Of a DNA stretch of 33,348 bases, positions 33,300 to 33,348 are shown piece by piece. Source of the stretch: Planctomycetota bacterium (GTDB taxonomy: Bacteria > Planctomycetota > Planctomycetia > Pirellulales > Pirellulaceae). The first letter of the stretch is position 1. Each line of letters begins with the position of its first letter. The notes under the pieces are model-generated. The model searched no databases. It was not told the origin of the DNA and saw nothing but the letters and a program-made list of their open reading frames with translations. Position numbers and translations under genes: made by a program. The stretch is taken from NCBI GenBank assembly GCA_026692905.1, contig JAPLNL010000093.1:1-33348 (forward strand). The letters run 5' to 3'.

Positions 33300-33348
33300 C
33301 AAACATAGTTGCATTGGTTGTTCACTACAAACCGTTGCACATGGGAGC

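Noticed and set aside
33140-33340. 66-residue minus-strand frame at the window end
   Set aside because: It crosses the terminator and hairpin tract and has no protein-like features.

Overview
The window looks like chromosome of a planctomycete, most likely of the Pirellulales (Rhodopirellula-like). The signs are a DUF1800/DUF1501 pair, a secreted ceramidase-like protein, a MauG/CcpA-type cytochrome, a secreted cysteine-rich repeat protein, a very large polytopic membrane protein, many genes without a Shine-Dalgarno sequence, and several families of intergenic palindromic repeats. The assignment rests on gene content I recognise; no search was run.

Left part (1-9.9 kb), mostly on the minus strand. 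pyrB is followed by a dihydroorotase homologue that has lost its metal ligands, an arrangement known from Pseudomonas pyrB-pyrC'. Next come a HEAT-like exported protein with Gly/Met/Ser low-complexity sequence, two tandem paralogous metallophosphoesterases, one plus-strand SDR whose catalytic Ser is replaced by Asp as in pteridine reductases, and an adaptor-permease pair of a MacB-type exporter with no ATPase gene beside it.

Middle (9.9-21.6 kb). A 163-residue Cys-Ala-Pro-Val repeat protein has a perfect SD and a strong terminator. It is followed by a secreted alpha/beta hydrolase, a RidA-family protein, a 2119-residue multi-spanning membrane protein with an N-terminal zinc ribbon, and a di-haem cytochrome c peroxidase-like protein. 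The spaces between these genes carry hairpin clusters, an 18-bp inverted repeat, a decayed small gene and a 4 x 47-bp tandem array.

Right part (21.6-30.4 kb). DUF1501, DUF1800 and a ceramidase-like gene lie on the minus strand; the last has a C-terminal tail made from a repeat element. On the plus strand are transketolase, a TspO/MBR protein, a nucleoside deaminase, a CIA30 protein and a small membrane protein, the last three tightly packed.

Right end (30.4-33.3 kb) looks like the edge of an integrated element. A methyltransferase lacking its SAM-binding loop is followed by tRNA-Ser(UGA) flanked by two identical 17-bp palindromic direct repeats. Then comes a tyrosine recombinase with non-canonical catalytic positions, accompanied by four copies of an 11-mer (TGTACCCTTTT), and a translationally coupled unknown gene ending in a good terminator and a hairpin-rich tract.

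I do not see a CRISPR array, an rRNA operon, a complete insertion sequence or a recognisable defence system. The most unusual items are the inactive PyrC homologue, the giant membrane protein, the tRNA/recombinase repeat architecture, the Cys-rich repeat protein and the repeat family shared between two intergenic sites.
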